A DNA stretch of 64,000 nt from contig JALHQO010000013.1 of assembly GCA_022841905.1 (NCBI GenBank), forward strand, positions 12,405 through 76,404, written 5' to 3'. Below are positions 1 through 7,196 of this stretch, piece after piece. This DNA comes from Hyphomonadaceae bacterium (GTDB lineage: Bacteria; Pseudomonadota; Alphaproteobacteria; Caulobacterales; Aquidulcibacteraceae). The first letter of the stretch is position 1. Each line of letters starts with the position of its first letter. The position numbers were made by a program, and so were the translations under genes. The notes beneath the pieces were generated by a model. It did not search any database, was not told where the DNA came from, and worked only from the letters and a program-made list of their open reading frames with translations.

Positions 1-1314
1 GCGCCGGTCTTGGCCGATTGCACGCCGAAAGTGCTGATTTACGGGGCGGAGGACGCGGAAACCGCGTTTGCGCTAAAGCGCGATGGTTTGTGCTATTTGG
101 CGCTGGATTATGGAGCGCGGGCGTCCTCGCCCGCAACTTTGTCTCCACACGCCACACCGGCGCCCGTTGAAACACCGCATGCGGGCGAGGACGCCCGCGC
201 TCCATATGAGCGCGCACTCGCCGCCGCGTCTCCGCTTCGCACAGACGCGCAATGGCGCGACGATGCGGTTTGGATGCTGGTTTACACCTCCGGCACGACT
301 GGTGCGCCGAAGGGCGTGATCCAGACGATGCAGATGTCGGCGGTGAACGCGTTTCATGTTTCGCAAGCGTTCGGCGTCAACGGCGCCGACACCACGATCA
401 ACTTCCTGCCGCACTTTCACACGGCCGGCATTCAGCTCGTCACGCTGCCAACCTTGATCGCGGGCGGCACGGTGATCGTGATGCCGGCGTTCGCTGAAGC
501 GCGCGCGCTTGCCTTGATGCCGCGGCTCGATGTGTTCTTTGGCGTGCCGGCTGTGTACCAGCAGCTCGCGCTGCATCCGGCGTTTGAGCACGCCAATCTC
601 TCGCGCGTGCGCGCCTGGGGGTGTGGCGGTGCGCCGCTGGCGGATGTGTTGGTCGAGCGCTTCGCGGCGAAGGGCGTGCGCGTCTGCAATGGCTACGGCA
701 TGACCGAAACGGGCCCGACCGCGTTCGTCGCTGCGCCGGAAGATGCGCTGACCAAAATCGGCTCGGTCGGTAAACCGCAAATACTGCTCGAAGTGCGCAT
801 CGTCGACGGCAAGGGCGAAGAGGTCGCTATTGGTGAAAGCGGTGAGATCTGGATGCGCGGGCCCGGCGTCACGCCCGGCTATTGGAAGCGCTCCGAGGAG
901 ACCGCGAAAGCCATCAATGCCGAAGGTTGGTTGAAGAGCGGCGACATCGGCCGCCGCGACGCGGACGGCTGTTACTACGTCGCCGGCCGGATCAAGGAGA
1001 TGTATATTTCCGGGGCCGAGAACGTCTATCCGGCCGAGATTGAGAACGCGCTGGCGCGCCACCCAAGCGTGCTGGAAGCCGCCATTATCGGCGTGCCCGA
1101 CGAGAAATGGGGCGAGGTGGGGCATGCCTTCGTCATGCTGAGGCCGAATGCGGCGCCGATCACCGCTGCTGAGGTGATTCAGTTTTGCCGCGCCAAACTG
1201 GCTGGCTATAAAATTCCCAAACACGTCACGTTCGTCGATGAGTTCCCGCGCACGCCCGCGGGCAAGATCAGAAAACATCTGCTAGCGCCGGGGCCGATCG
1301 CGCCGTCGCGCTAA
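1..1314 (+). CDS. Acyl-CoA synthetase / AMP-dependent ligase (5' truncated by window)
   Basis: C-terminal two thirds or so of an ANL-superfamily ligase, which activates a carboxylic acid with ATP to an acyl-adenylate and then forms the CoA thioester. The frame is open from base 1; the TTG at base 10 used by the ORF track is only the first start-like codon in the window, and the true start lies upstream. Visible motifs are the phosphate loop YTSGTTGAPKG, the adenylate motif GYGMTETGP, the hinge region GRIKEMYISGAENVYPAEIE and the C-terminal catalytic-lysine motif PRTPAGKIRKH. Residues at about 32-67 of the ORF-track protein (YGARASSP...HAGEDARAP) are not family sequence: they are encoded by a palindromic element inserted in frame (separate entry). 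Substrate cannot be told; class is secure. Confidence 0.88.
   Translation, partial: APVLADCTPKVLIYGAEDAETAFALKRDGLCYLALDYGARASSPATLSPHATPAPVETPHAGEDARAPYERALAAASPLRTDAQWRDDAVWMLVYTSGTTGAPKGVIQTMQMSAVNAFHVSQAFGVNGADTTINFLPHFHTAGIQLVTLPTLIAGGTVIVMPAFAEARALALMPRLDVFFGVPAVYQQLALHPAFEHANLSRVRAWGCGGAPLADVLVERFAAKGVRVCNGYGMTETGPTAFVAAPEDALTKIGSVGKPQILLEVRIVDGKGEEVAIGESGEIWMRGPGVTPGYWKRSEETAKAINAEGWLKSGDIGRRDADGCYYVAGRIKEMYISGAENVYPAEIENALARHPSVLEAAIIGVPDEKWGEVGHAFVMLRPNAAPITAAEVIQFCRAKLAGYKIPKHVTFVDEFPRTPAGKIRKHLLAPGPIAPSR
109..206. repeat. REPIN-like paired hairpin inserted in frame in the acyl-CoA synthetase gene
   Basis: A perfect 26-bp inverted repeat, TATGGAGCGCGGGCGTCCTC-GCCCGC, occupies 109-134 and 181-206 with a 46-bp spacer. 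Each arm is itself a hairpin (GCGGGCG-TCCT-CGCCCGC, 7-bp stem, 4-nt loop), so the unit is two inverted mini-hairpins, as in REPIN/BIME elements. It adds about 33 codons without breaking the frame. A closely related copy lies in the 5-oxoprolinase gene at 17901-17980. Confidence 0.75.
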
Positions 1315-1339
1315 GCAGCGAAGGGAGACGCGAAGCCTC

Positions 1340-2983
1340 ATGAACATAGTGCCAAACACGTCGCGCCGCGCGCTGCTCGCGGGCGTTTCCGCTTCTGTGT
1401 TTACAGGCGCATGCGCGTCTTTTTTTTCCGCGCCGGATGACACCGGTAACAGTGAGCTGCGGCGCGAGACGCTGGACGTGATGAAGCGCGCCGCGCGCTT
1501 CATGCGTGAGCGCGTAGCCTATCGCGGCGGTTATGTGTGGAGCTACGCATCGGACTTCTCGCGCCGTTGGGGCGAGATGGAAGCCTATCCGACAATGATC
1601 TGGATGCAGCCGCCGGGCACAGCGACCGTCGGCCATCTTTATCTCGATTGCTTCCACGCCACGCGCGACGAGTTTTACTACCAGGCCGCGATGGATGTGG
1701 CGGAAGGCTTGATCGCCGCGCAGCATCCGGCCGGCGGTTGGAATTATCTGCATGACTTTGCGGGCGAGGAGAGCGCGCGCCGCTGGTATGAGACGATCGG
1801 AAAAAACGGCTGGCGGCTCGAAGAATTCCATCACTATTACGGCAACGCGACGTTCGATGACGCCGGCACGTCGGAAGCATCGCAATTTCTGCTGCGCCTC
1901 TATCTGGAGCGGCGCTCATCGCGTTTACGCGAGCCGGTTGAGCGCGCCGTGCGCTTTGTTCTCGATAGCCAATACGAAAACGGCGGCTGGCCGCAGCGTT
2001 TCCCGCGCGTCGAAGGCGAGGCGGACTATGTGCCGTACATTACCTTCAACGACGCGGTCGCCGATGAGAACATCAAGTTTCTGCTGATGGTCTATCACAC
2101 GCTCGGCGACGAACGCGCGCTGGCCGCGATCCGCCGCGCCATGGAGATTTTTCCCGCTACGCAACAACCAGCGCCGCAAGCCGGCTGGAGCTTGCAGCAC
2201 CACCATCAAACCTTGGCGCCGATGGGCGCGCGCTCTTACGAGCCGCTCAGCCTCGCCACGCACACCACCGCCGGCAACATCGCCCAGATGCTGGATTTCT
2301 ACGAATGGAGCGGCGAGCGCCGCTTTATCGAGCGTATCCCGGAGGCGTTAGCGTGGCTCGACGCGCTGCGTTTGCGCGACGATCAAGTGCAAGTGCCCGG
2401 GCGCCACTACCCAACTTTCATCGAACTTGAGACCAACCGCGCGCGCATCAATCATCGCCGCGGTTCCAATTCGGGCAGCGGCGAATATTATTGGGACTAT
2501 GACGTGCGCCGCCCGATCACGCACTATTCGCAATGGCGCGCGCTCAATGTCGATGCGCTGCGCCAGCGTTATGAGAGCCTCGCAGGCGCCGATCGCGATG
2601 CGCTGCTGGCGCGCTCGCCGCTCGGCCCGCAGCGCAACTTCCGGCTGCCGCGTCTCTTCACCACCGACACGATCGATGTCTCCGATCTGAATAGCGCGGT
2701 GGGCGCAGGCTCGGTTGAGCGTCCAACCACCGAGCGGGTGATGGAGCTCATCAACAGCCTCAACGAGGAGGGCTATTGGCCGACACCGCTCAGCGCCACG
2801 AGCAATCCCTATATCGGCGAACCGAGCGCTACCCCGTCGCCAGGCGACTTCCCGCAAACCCTGGTCGGCGACGCGTTCGACACCTCGCCTTACGTGACGC
2901 AAACGCCCGTAACTGGCATTTCTACGGCCGCTTTCATCCAAAACATGAGTTCGCTTCTGCTCAGCGTTGATTCAGGCGAGTAG
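1340..2983 (+). CDS. Exported pectate lyase-like protein, family PL10
   Basis: Predicted polysaccharide lyase that cleaves polygalacturonate by beta-elimination outside the cytoplasm. The N-terminus SRRALLAGVSASVFTGACAS looks like a twin-arginine signal running into a lipobox (GAC), so the protein is probably a Tat-exported lipoprotein. PL10 hallmarks are the repeated alpha-toroid helices and the motifs NGGWPQRFP and YITFNDAVADENIKFLL (around residues 215-250). At 547 aa it is longer than a bare PL10 catalytic domain. The ATG follows a purine-rich AAGGGAGA. It lies 25 bp after the ligase gene and may share its transcript. Family assignment rests on recalled motif similarity; substrate is inferred. 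Confidence 0.72.
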   Translation: MNIVPNTSRRALLAGVSASVFTGACASFFSAPDDTGNSELRRETLDVMKRAARFMRERVAYRGGYVWSYASDFSRRWGEMEAYPTMIWMQPPGTATVGHLYLDCFHATRDEFYYQAAMDVAEGLIAAQHPAGGWNYLHDFAGEESARRWYETIGKNGWRLEEFHHYYGNATFDDAGTSEASQFLLRLYLERRSSRLREPVERAVRFVLDSQYENGGWPQRFPRVEGEADYVPYITFNDAVADENIKFLLMVYHTLGDERALAAIRRAMEIFPATQQPAPQAGWSLQHHHQTLAPMGARSYEPLSLATHTTAGNIAQMLDFYEWSGERRFIERIPEALAWLDALRLRDDQVQVPGRHYPTFIELETNRARINHRRGSNSGSGEYYWDYDVRRPITHYSQWRALNVDALRQRYESLAGADRDALLARSPLGPQRNFRLPRLFTTDTIDVSDLNSAVGAGSVERPTTERVMELINSLNEEGYWPTPLSATSNPYIGEPSATPSPGDFPQTLVGDAFDTSPYVTQTPVTGISTAAFIQNMSSLLLSVDSGE

Positions 2984-3043
2984 GAGAAGGGTGGATTCGT
3001 CCCGGCCGGGGCTCTATCCTCGCGGGACGTGGGGTACTGAGCC

Positions 3044-4495
3044 GTGACTGACCAAACACAGAACGAAGAACGCGCGATTCGATTGGCGTCGATCGTGGCG
3101 ATCGACATTGTCGGGTTTTCGACGATGTCGGAGCGCGACCAACGCAATGCCGCGCGCAAGGTCGAAAACCTGCGTGCACGCATCGTCACCGTGGCCTCGG
3201 CCAATGGCGGGCGGCTCTTCAACACTGCCGGCGACGGCTTCATGCTCGAATTCGGCTCGGCCGGTTCGGCGCTGGCGGCGATCCAACAAATTCTCGACAA
3301 GCGCGGCAAGGGCGAGCCGCCGATCCGCGTCGGCGCGCATGTGGGCGACGTTGTCGTTACCGCGACGGAAGATTTGCTCGGCCACGGCGTCAATGTCGCT
3401 GCGCGCTTGCAGGAGCATGCCGAGCCGGGCACGGCGCTCGTCTCCGCCGAATTCCGCTCGATGGCGCGCACCTCTCCGCAATCTGCGTTCCAGGCGCGCG
3501 GGCAAAAGCCACTCGATAACATCGCGCAGCGCGTGCAGACGTTCGAAATTCTTTCCAAGCGCCAGCAGTTCGCGCGCGCCTCGCGCCGGTACGGCTCGAT
3601 GGCGGCGGCAGGCGTCGCGGTGATCGCGCTTGCTTACTTCAGCCCGACGATCTGGCAATTTGCCCAGCCCTACATTCAGCAAGACACCGTCGCCGATGCA
3701 GCCCCGCCGCCTGCGCCGACCGCTGCTGATGAACTCTATCGTCAAGCCGGTTCAGCGCCGGAAGCGCCGCTCTATACGCCGGGCGAAGTCATCCGTGATT
3801 GCGAAGGCTGTCCGGAAATGGTCGTGCTCGCCGGTGGCCTGTTCACCATGGGCTCGCCCGCCAGCGAAGTTGGCCGCGGCCGCGACGAAGGCCCGCAGCG
3901 CGAAGTCTCGCTGACGCCGTTCGCGATCGGCAGATTCGAAGTCACCTTCGCGCAATGGGACGCCTGCCTCGGCGCCGGCGGCTGCAATGGCTACTCGCCG
4001 GCCGATGGCGGCTGGGGCCGTGGCGATCGCCCGGTCACCAACGTGTCGTGGGAAGATGCGCAAGCCTATCTGGATTGGCTGAACAGCCGCGTCGGCGGCC
4101 TGCGCTATCGCTTGGCCACGGAAGCGGAGTGGGAATACGCCGCGCGCGCCGGCGAAGGCGAAGCCTACGCCTTCGGCGCTCGCGTCACCGCCACGCAAGC
4201 AACTTTCCGCGCCCGCCGTACGACGCCCGCGGGCGCGTACGAAGCCAACGCGTTCGGCTTGTTCGACATGCACGGCAACGTCGCCGAGTGGGTCGAGGAT
4301 TGCTACGCGCCGAACTACGAACTGGCGCCGGTCGACGGCGCTGCGGTGCAAGCCGACGAATGCCCGCGTCGCGTTTATCGCGGCGGCGGCTTCTCCGACC
4401 AAGCGCCGTTCCTGCGCGCCGCCGCGCGCCGCTCACTGGCGCCGGCCACGCGTCAGCAGCTGATCGGCTTCCGCGTCGCACGGACGCTGGACTGA
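3044..4495 (+). CDS. Class III nucleotide cyclase domain - membrane helix - FGE/sulfatase-modifying-factor-like domain fusion
   Basis: Residues 10-170 form an adenylate/guanylate cyclase catalytic domain: first metal Asp in IVAIDIVGFS (D21), second in TAGDGFMLEF (D64), then HVGDVVV and GHGVNVAARL. A single transmembrane helix follows at about 187-207. After a Pro/Ala-rich linker, residues 265-480 match the formylglycine-generating-enzyme-like fold (PEMVVLAGGLFTMGS, PVTNVSWEDAQAYLDWLN, RLATEAEWEYAAR, NVAEWVEDCY, RVYRGGGF, IGFRVAR). The topology puts the cyclase in the cytoplasm and the FGE-like domain in the periplasm, suggesting a sensor (inference). The position usually held by the purine-selecting Lys before the GDG motif is Asn (LFNTAGDG), so nucleotide specificity is uncertain. 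The start is GTG; no ATG precedes the first metal Asp. A CpdA-like phosphoesterase follows. Confidence 0.82.
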   Translation: MTDQTQNEERAIRLASIVAIDIVGFSTMSERDQRNAARKVENLRARIVTVASANGGRLFNTAGDGFMLEFGSAGSALAAIQQILDKRGKGEPPIRVGAHVGDVVVTATEDLLGHGVNVAARLQEHAEPGTALVSAEFRSMARTSPQSAFQARGQKPLDNIAQRVQTFEILSKRQQFARASRRYGSMAAAGVAVIALAYFSPTIWQFAQPYIQQDTVADAAPPPAPTAADELYRQAGSAPEAPLYTPGEVIRDCEGCPEMVVLAGGLFTMGSPASEVGRGRDEGPQREVSLTPFAIGRFEVTFAQWDACLGAGGCNGYSPADGGWGRGDRPVTNVSWEDAQAYLDWLNSRVGGLRYRLATEAEWEYAARAGEGEAYAFGARVTATQATFRARRTTPAGAYEANAFGLFDMHGNVAEWVEDCYAPNYELAPVDGAAVQADECPRRVYRGGGFSDQAPFLRAAARRSLAPATRQQLIGFRVARTLD

Positions 4496-4610
4496 TCCCG
4501 TTCGTCGCATTGCTGCTCCACCTGTGACCAAGGGCACAGACAATGCGTGTCTGTCGTCACACTGTCCGCGCGACCGGGCGATGGGGAAGCGCCCGGGTGA
4601 GGGGCGCGGC

Positions 4611-5369
4611 ATGAGCGGGCAATTTCTACTCGCGCAGATTTCCGACACGCATATCCGCACCGACGATGACGGTGCGTCTGTCGGCAATTTGCGCCGCGCG
4701 CTCGCGCAAGCCCGCGACTATCGCGCCGATGTGATCCTGCTGACCGGCGATCTGGTGAACGATGAGCGGGCCGATGAATACGCGCTGCTGGCCGAAGCGA
4801 TCGCGCATCCGCCGGCGCCGCTTTATCTCATGCCGGGCAATCACGACGACCGCGGCCTGATCCGCTCGACCTTTCCCCAGCACGCTTATCTGCCGCGCGA
4901 GGGTCATCTCTCATACGCGATCGATCAGTTTCCGGTGCGGATTGTGTGCGTTGATCAAATCGTGCCGGGGGAGACGCACGGCGAGTTGACCAAACCGCAA
5001 GCGAAATGGCTCGACCGCACGCTGGCGAAAAAGCGTGGCAAGCCGACGATTGTGGCGCTGCATCACCCGCCGTTTCTCACCTACGATCTGTTGTTCGATA
5101 AAATTGGTCTGCGCGACGGGCCGCTGTTTTCATCTGTGATCGCACGCCACAAGCAGGTGTCCCGTGTGATCTGCGGCCACCATCATCGCGTCACGCTCGG
5201 CCAAAGCGCGCATGCGCCGGTGATCGTCGCGCCGTCGAGTTCTTGGACCTACGGCCTGGCGCTGCACGACGGCCAGCCGATCGCGCCGAAGACAGAGGAG
5301 CAGCCGGGCTGGATTCTCCACGCCTGGACCAAGCAAGGCGGCTTCGCCAGCCATTTCATGGGTTTATAA
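4611..5369 (+). CDS. CpdA-like calcineurin-family metallophosphoesterase
   Basis: Binuclear metallophosphoesterase of about 252 aa, the usual size for cyclic-nucleotide phosphodiesterases of the CpdA/class III group. All five metal-site motifs are present: QISDTHI, LTGDLVND, MPGNHDD, ALHHPPF and ICGHHHR. The chosen ATG at 4611 gives MSGQFLLAQISDTH and has GAGGGG upstream; the longer ORF-track start adds 29 residues with no family character. It lies about 115 bp downstream of a class III cyclase gene on the same strand, which suggests one makes and the other removes a cyclic nucleotide; this pairing is inference. Other substrates of the superfamily (glycerophosphodiesters, nucleotides) are possible. 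Confidence 0.82.
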   Translation: MSGQFLLAQISDTHIRTDDDGASVGNLRRALAQARDYRADVILLTGDLVNDERADEYALLAEAIAHPPAPLYLMPGNHDDRGLIRSTFPQHAYLPREGHLSYAIDQFPVRIVCVDQIVPGETHGELTKPQAKWLDRTLAKKRGKPTIVALHHPPFLTYDLLFDKIGLRDGPLFSSVIARHKQVSRVICGHHHRVTLGQSAHAPVIVAPSSSWTYGLALHDGQPIAPKTEEQPGWILHAWTKQGGFASHFMGL

Positions 5370-5392
5370 GGTCTTAACGCCAGACAGCAGTT

Positions 5393-5416
5393 GGGCCGGA
5401 TCGTGAGATCCGGCCC
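5393..5416 (+). terminator. Stem-loop, probable terminator after the phosphoesterase gene
   Basis: A perfect 10-bp stem GGGCCGGATC-gtga-GATCCGGCCC starts 23 bp after the phosphoesterase stop codon, and flanking CAGC/GCTG extends the pairing. There is no proper U-tract (TTGCTG follows), so strength and type are uncertain. Confidence 0.55.
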
Positions 5417-5939
5417 TTGCTGCGTTGGCGCCTGGGCGGGGGGAGTAGGTCGGCGCCGGGCAATCAACGCCCGCTCCGAATACTCGTTCCGGGAACCTGC
5501 GGAATTTTTTCGATCTCTTTCAGCGCGCTTTTCGGCCCCGCGCCGCGCCCTGCAGGCGCTCAGAGGGGAGAGACATGAGCGCCTGCAGGACTTGGGCTAT
5601 GCGTGCCGGGTGTACGTACGCTGGCCCCAGGCCCCGACGCCCAGGACCAGCGCACGCTCATCAGCGATAGACCCCCAGTCCTCGCGAAGAACAGAAACGC
5701 CGCCGCAGCGCCGGGGTCAAGCAAATCTACCGTTTTGTACAACAGCAAAAAGTCGGTCGCGCCGCGTTGCTGATACAAACGACACACAGACGCGCATTAA
5801 TCTATGCCCAGCGCGTTCGTTGTAAAAAGTACACACGGCTTGTGGGGCGTTTGCGTTTGTGGTTGCTGGTGCGTCGCCATCCCCCGGCAGATCGGCTGAA
5901 ACACTATGAAATTTGGCGTGAACGAGCAAAAAGCGAGGC
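5417..5939. other. Intergenic region of about 520 bp without a convincing gene
   Basis: The ORF-track frames here (5391-5825 +, 5560-5787 -) are low-complexity Arg/Pro/Ala translations with no recognisable family. The region holds a 14-bp perfect inverted repeat at 5549-5589 and, in its 3' half, sequence more AT-rich than the surroundings (for example TACCGTTTTGTACAACAGCAAAAAG) that probably contains the promoter for the next gene. A 31-codon ORF from ATG 5575 has a strong purine-rich leader but no other support. Confidence 0.5.
5549..5589. repeat. 14-bp perfect inverted repeat with purine-rich loop
   Basis: CCTGCAGGCGCTCA (5549-5562) is repeated inverted as TGAGCGCCTGCAGG (5576-5589). The 13-nt loop GAGGGGAGAGACA is a near-ideal Shine-Dalgarno tract, and an ATG (5575) sits at its edge. 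In RNA this would present a ribosome-binding sequence in the loop of a very stable hairpin. It could instead be a terminator-type stem or a protein-binding site. Confidence 0.5.
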
Positions 5940-6779
5940 ATGCGCATGCGCAAAAAAATCAAACGGGGCGCGGGATATCTTGAGCTGCAATTCTCAGGGC
6001 CACAAAGCACCAATGTTCTAAGGCAGGCGGGAGAGACAGCGGAGCGCTTGTCGGCGCGCAACGAATGGGCGTTTCAGATGAGTCAGTTCTATCCTGACTT
6101 GCCGCGCATCATTCAGGTAGAGCGCGTCACGCAATATCCCATCACGCGCTTCGAGCGCGAAATGGTTTTGAAATACGACGAGAAGGACGGATGGTGGGAA
6201 ATCAAAGCACGCGTGCGCGAAGAGCCGCCGCGCAAGAACGGCAACGCCGCCGCGCTCGCCCCGCCGCCCAATGACGATGACGGCTCGCCGAACGCGCCGA
6301 CGCTGAAATCCGCCGCGGACGCGGAAGATAAACCCGCCGCGCCCGAGCGTGACGACATCGACGAATACCGCCCGATCAGCGCGGCGCCGCGCCGCGTGCG
6401 CGTCGAACCTTCACCGCAATCCAGACTTGCAGAGCTTCTCCGCGACGAATGGCTGCGTGTGCGGGAAACGTCGCTGTTCCGTCACATCACTTCCGCATTC
6501 GAGGTCGACATGGAAGAGATCAAGCGTTCGCTTCACCGCTTTGTTGATCGGGCGCAACACGCGCTGGCGCTTTCGCATGAACTCTACGTCGATCTTCACA
6601 CTTCGTTTATCGGCGCTGAACAAGTTGTACAGGATCGGCTACCCGGCGCGGTGCTGGAGCAGACCTACGAGCATGCGGGCCGGCGGCTCACCTTGTTGAC
6701 GTACAGCGCGTATCCGCGACCCAACTGGGAGTCTTGGCTGTTCGGCCGGCTCTATGAGGACGATCAAGTGGCGGCATGA
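5940..6779 (+). CDS. Unrecognised 279-aa protein paired with a Phd/YefM-like partner
   Basis: No family recognised. The sequence divides into a basic N-terminal part (MRMRKKIKRG, then an alpha/beta-looking region to about residue 95 with Trp-rich DGWWEIKARVR), a disordered Pro/Ala/Asp linker (about 98-150), and a helical C-terminal part (about 160-279) rich in Arg, Glu and aromatic residues (LRDEWLRVRETSLFRHITSAF). It lacks signal peptide or membrane helices, so it is probably cytoplasmic. GCGAGG precedes the ATG; M3 is an alternative start. Its stop overlaps the next start by 4 bp (ATGA), so the two are translationally coupled. The partner gene makes a toxin-like or DNA-associated role possible, but nothing in the sequence proves it. 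Confidence 0.7.
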   Translation: MRMRKKIKRGAGYLELQFSGPQSTNVLRQAGETAERLSARNEWAFQMSQFYPDLPRIIQVERVTQYPITRFEREMVLKYDEKDGWWEIKARVREEPPRKNGNAAALAPPPNDDDGSPNAPTLKSAADAEDKPAAPERDDIDEYRPISAAPRRVRVEPSPQSRLAELLRDEWLRVRETSLFRHITSAFEVDMEEIKRSLHRFVDRAQHALALSHELYVDLHTSFIGAEQVVQDRLPGAVLEQTYEHAGRRLTLLTYSAYPRPNWESWLFGRLYEDDQVAA

Positions 6780-7150
6780 AGTCAGTCAAGGAACTCAGAC
6801 GAAAGGCCGCTCGCCGCACCGCAAAGACCGCTCAGGTCTATTCGACGTCGGAAGCGCGCGCCAATTTCGCCGAGGCCCTTGAGACAGCACAATTGGACAG
6901 CGCGGTGATCGGGTTTGATCGCTACGGACGAACGGTCGCCGCGCTGGTTCCAGTCGAAGCCATTTACATGCTCGCCGGCATGGGCGGCAAAATCGATCCC
7001 GCCGTGCGCGACAAGATCGATCAAGGCGTCCGCCAGTTCGTGACGCAAGTGCCGAACCGGATCGGCAAAAAGATCGCCCCAAAAAAAGCCGCCGCGAAGA
7101 AGAAGGCGCCCGCCGCCCGCCGCGCCAAAGCGAAAGCCCGCCGCCGCTAG
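6776..7150 (+). CDS. Phd/YefM-type antitoxin-like protein with histone-H1-like C-terminal tail
   Basis: Residues 20-68 (VYSTSEARANFAEALETAQL ... GRTVAALVPVEAIYMLAG) match the Phd/YefM fold: the SEARxNFAE helix and the strand that normally ends in VxLxSxEDYExL. Those antitoxins bind DNA with the N-terminal domain and use a C-terminal extension to block their toxin. Here the last 40 residues are almost entirely Lys, Ala and Arg (KKIAPKKAAAKKKAPAARRAKAKARRR), resembling histone-H1-like nucleoid proteins rather than a toxin-binding tail. The gene overlaps the upstream 279-aa gene by 4 bp, the reverse of the common antitoxin-first order. Fold assignment is good; antitoxin function is inference. 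Confidence 0.68.
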   Translation: MKSVKELRRKAARRTAKTAQVYSTSEARANFAEALETAQLDSAVIGFDRYGRTVAALVPVEAIYMLAGMGGKIDPAVRDKIDQGVRQFVTQVPNRIGKKIAPKKAAAKKKAPAARRAKAKARRR

Positions 7151-7196
7151 CATCGCCGCCGCGCCGCGCTATAAGCGCCGCTGACGGAGGCGTTAC

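Noticed and set aside
73-1278. 401-aa ORF on the minus strand across the acyl-CoA synthetase.
   Set aside because: Shadow frame of a high-GC gene; composition is Arg/His/Asp-rich with no family, while the plus strand has all ligase motifs.
5575-5670. 31-codon ORF with a strong purine-rich leader.
   Set aside because: Its leader is the loop of the inverted repeat and the peptide has no recognisable feature; kept only as part of the hairpin observation.
5391-5825. 144-aa ORF in the intergenic gap.
   Set aside because: Starts at the terminator hairpin, has no Shine-Dalgarno site, and is an Arg/Pro/Ser-rich random-looking translation.
6776-7150. Histone H1-like nucleoid protein as the sole identity.
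   Set aside because: The N-terminal 70 residues match the Phd/YefM fold, so the basic tail is an extension and not the whole protein.
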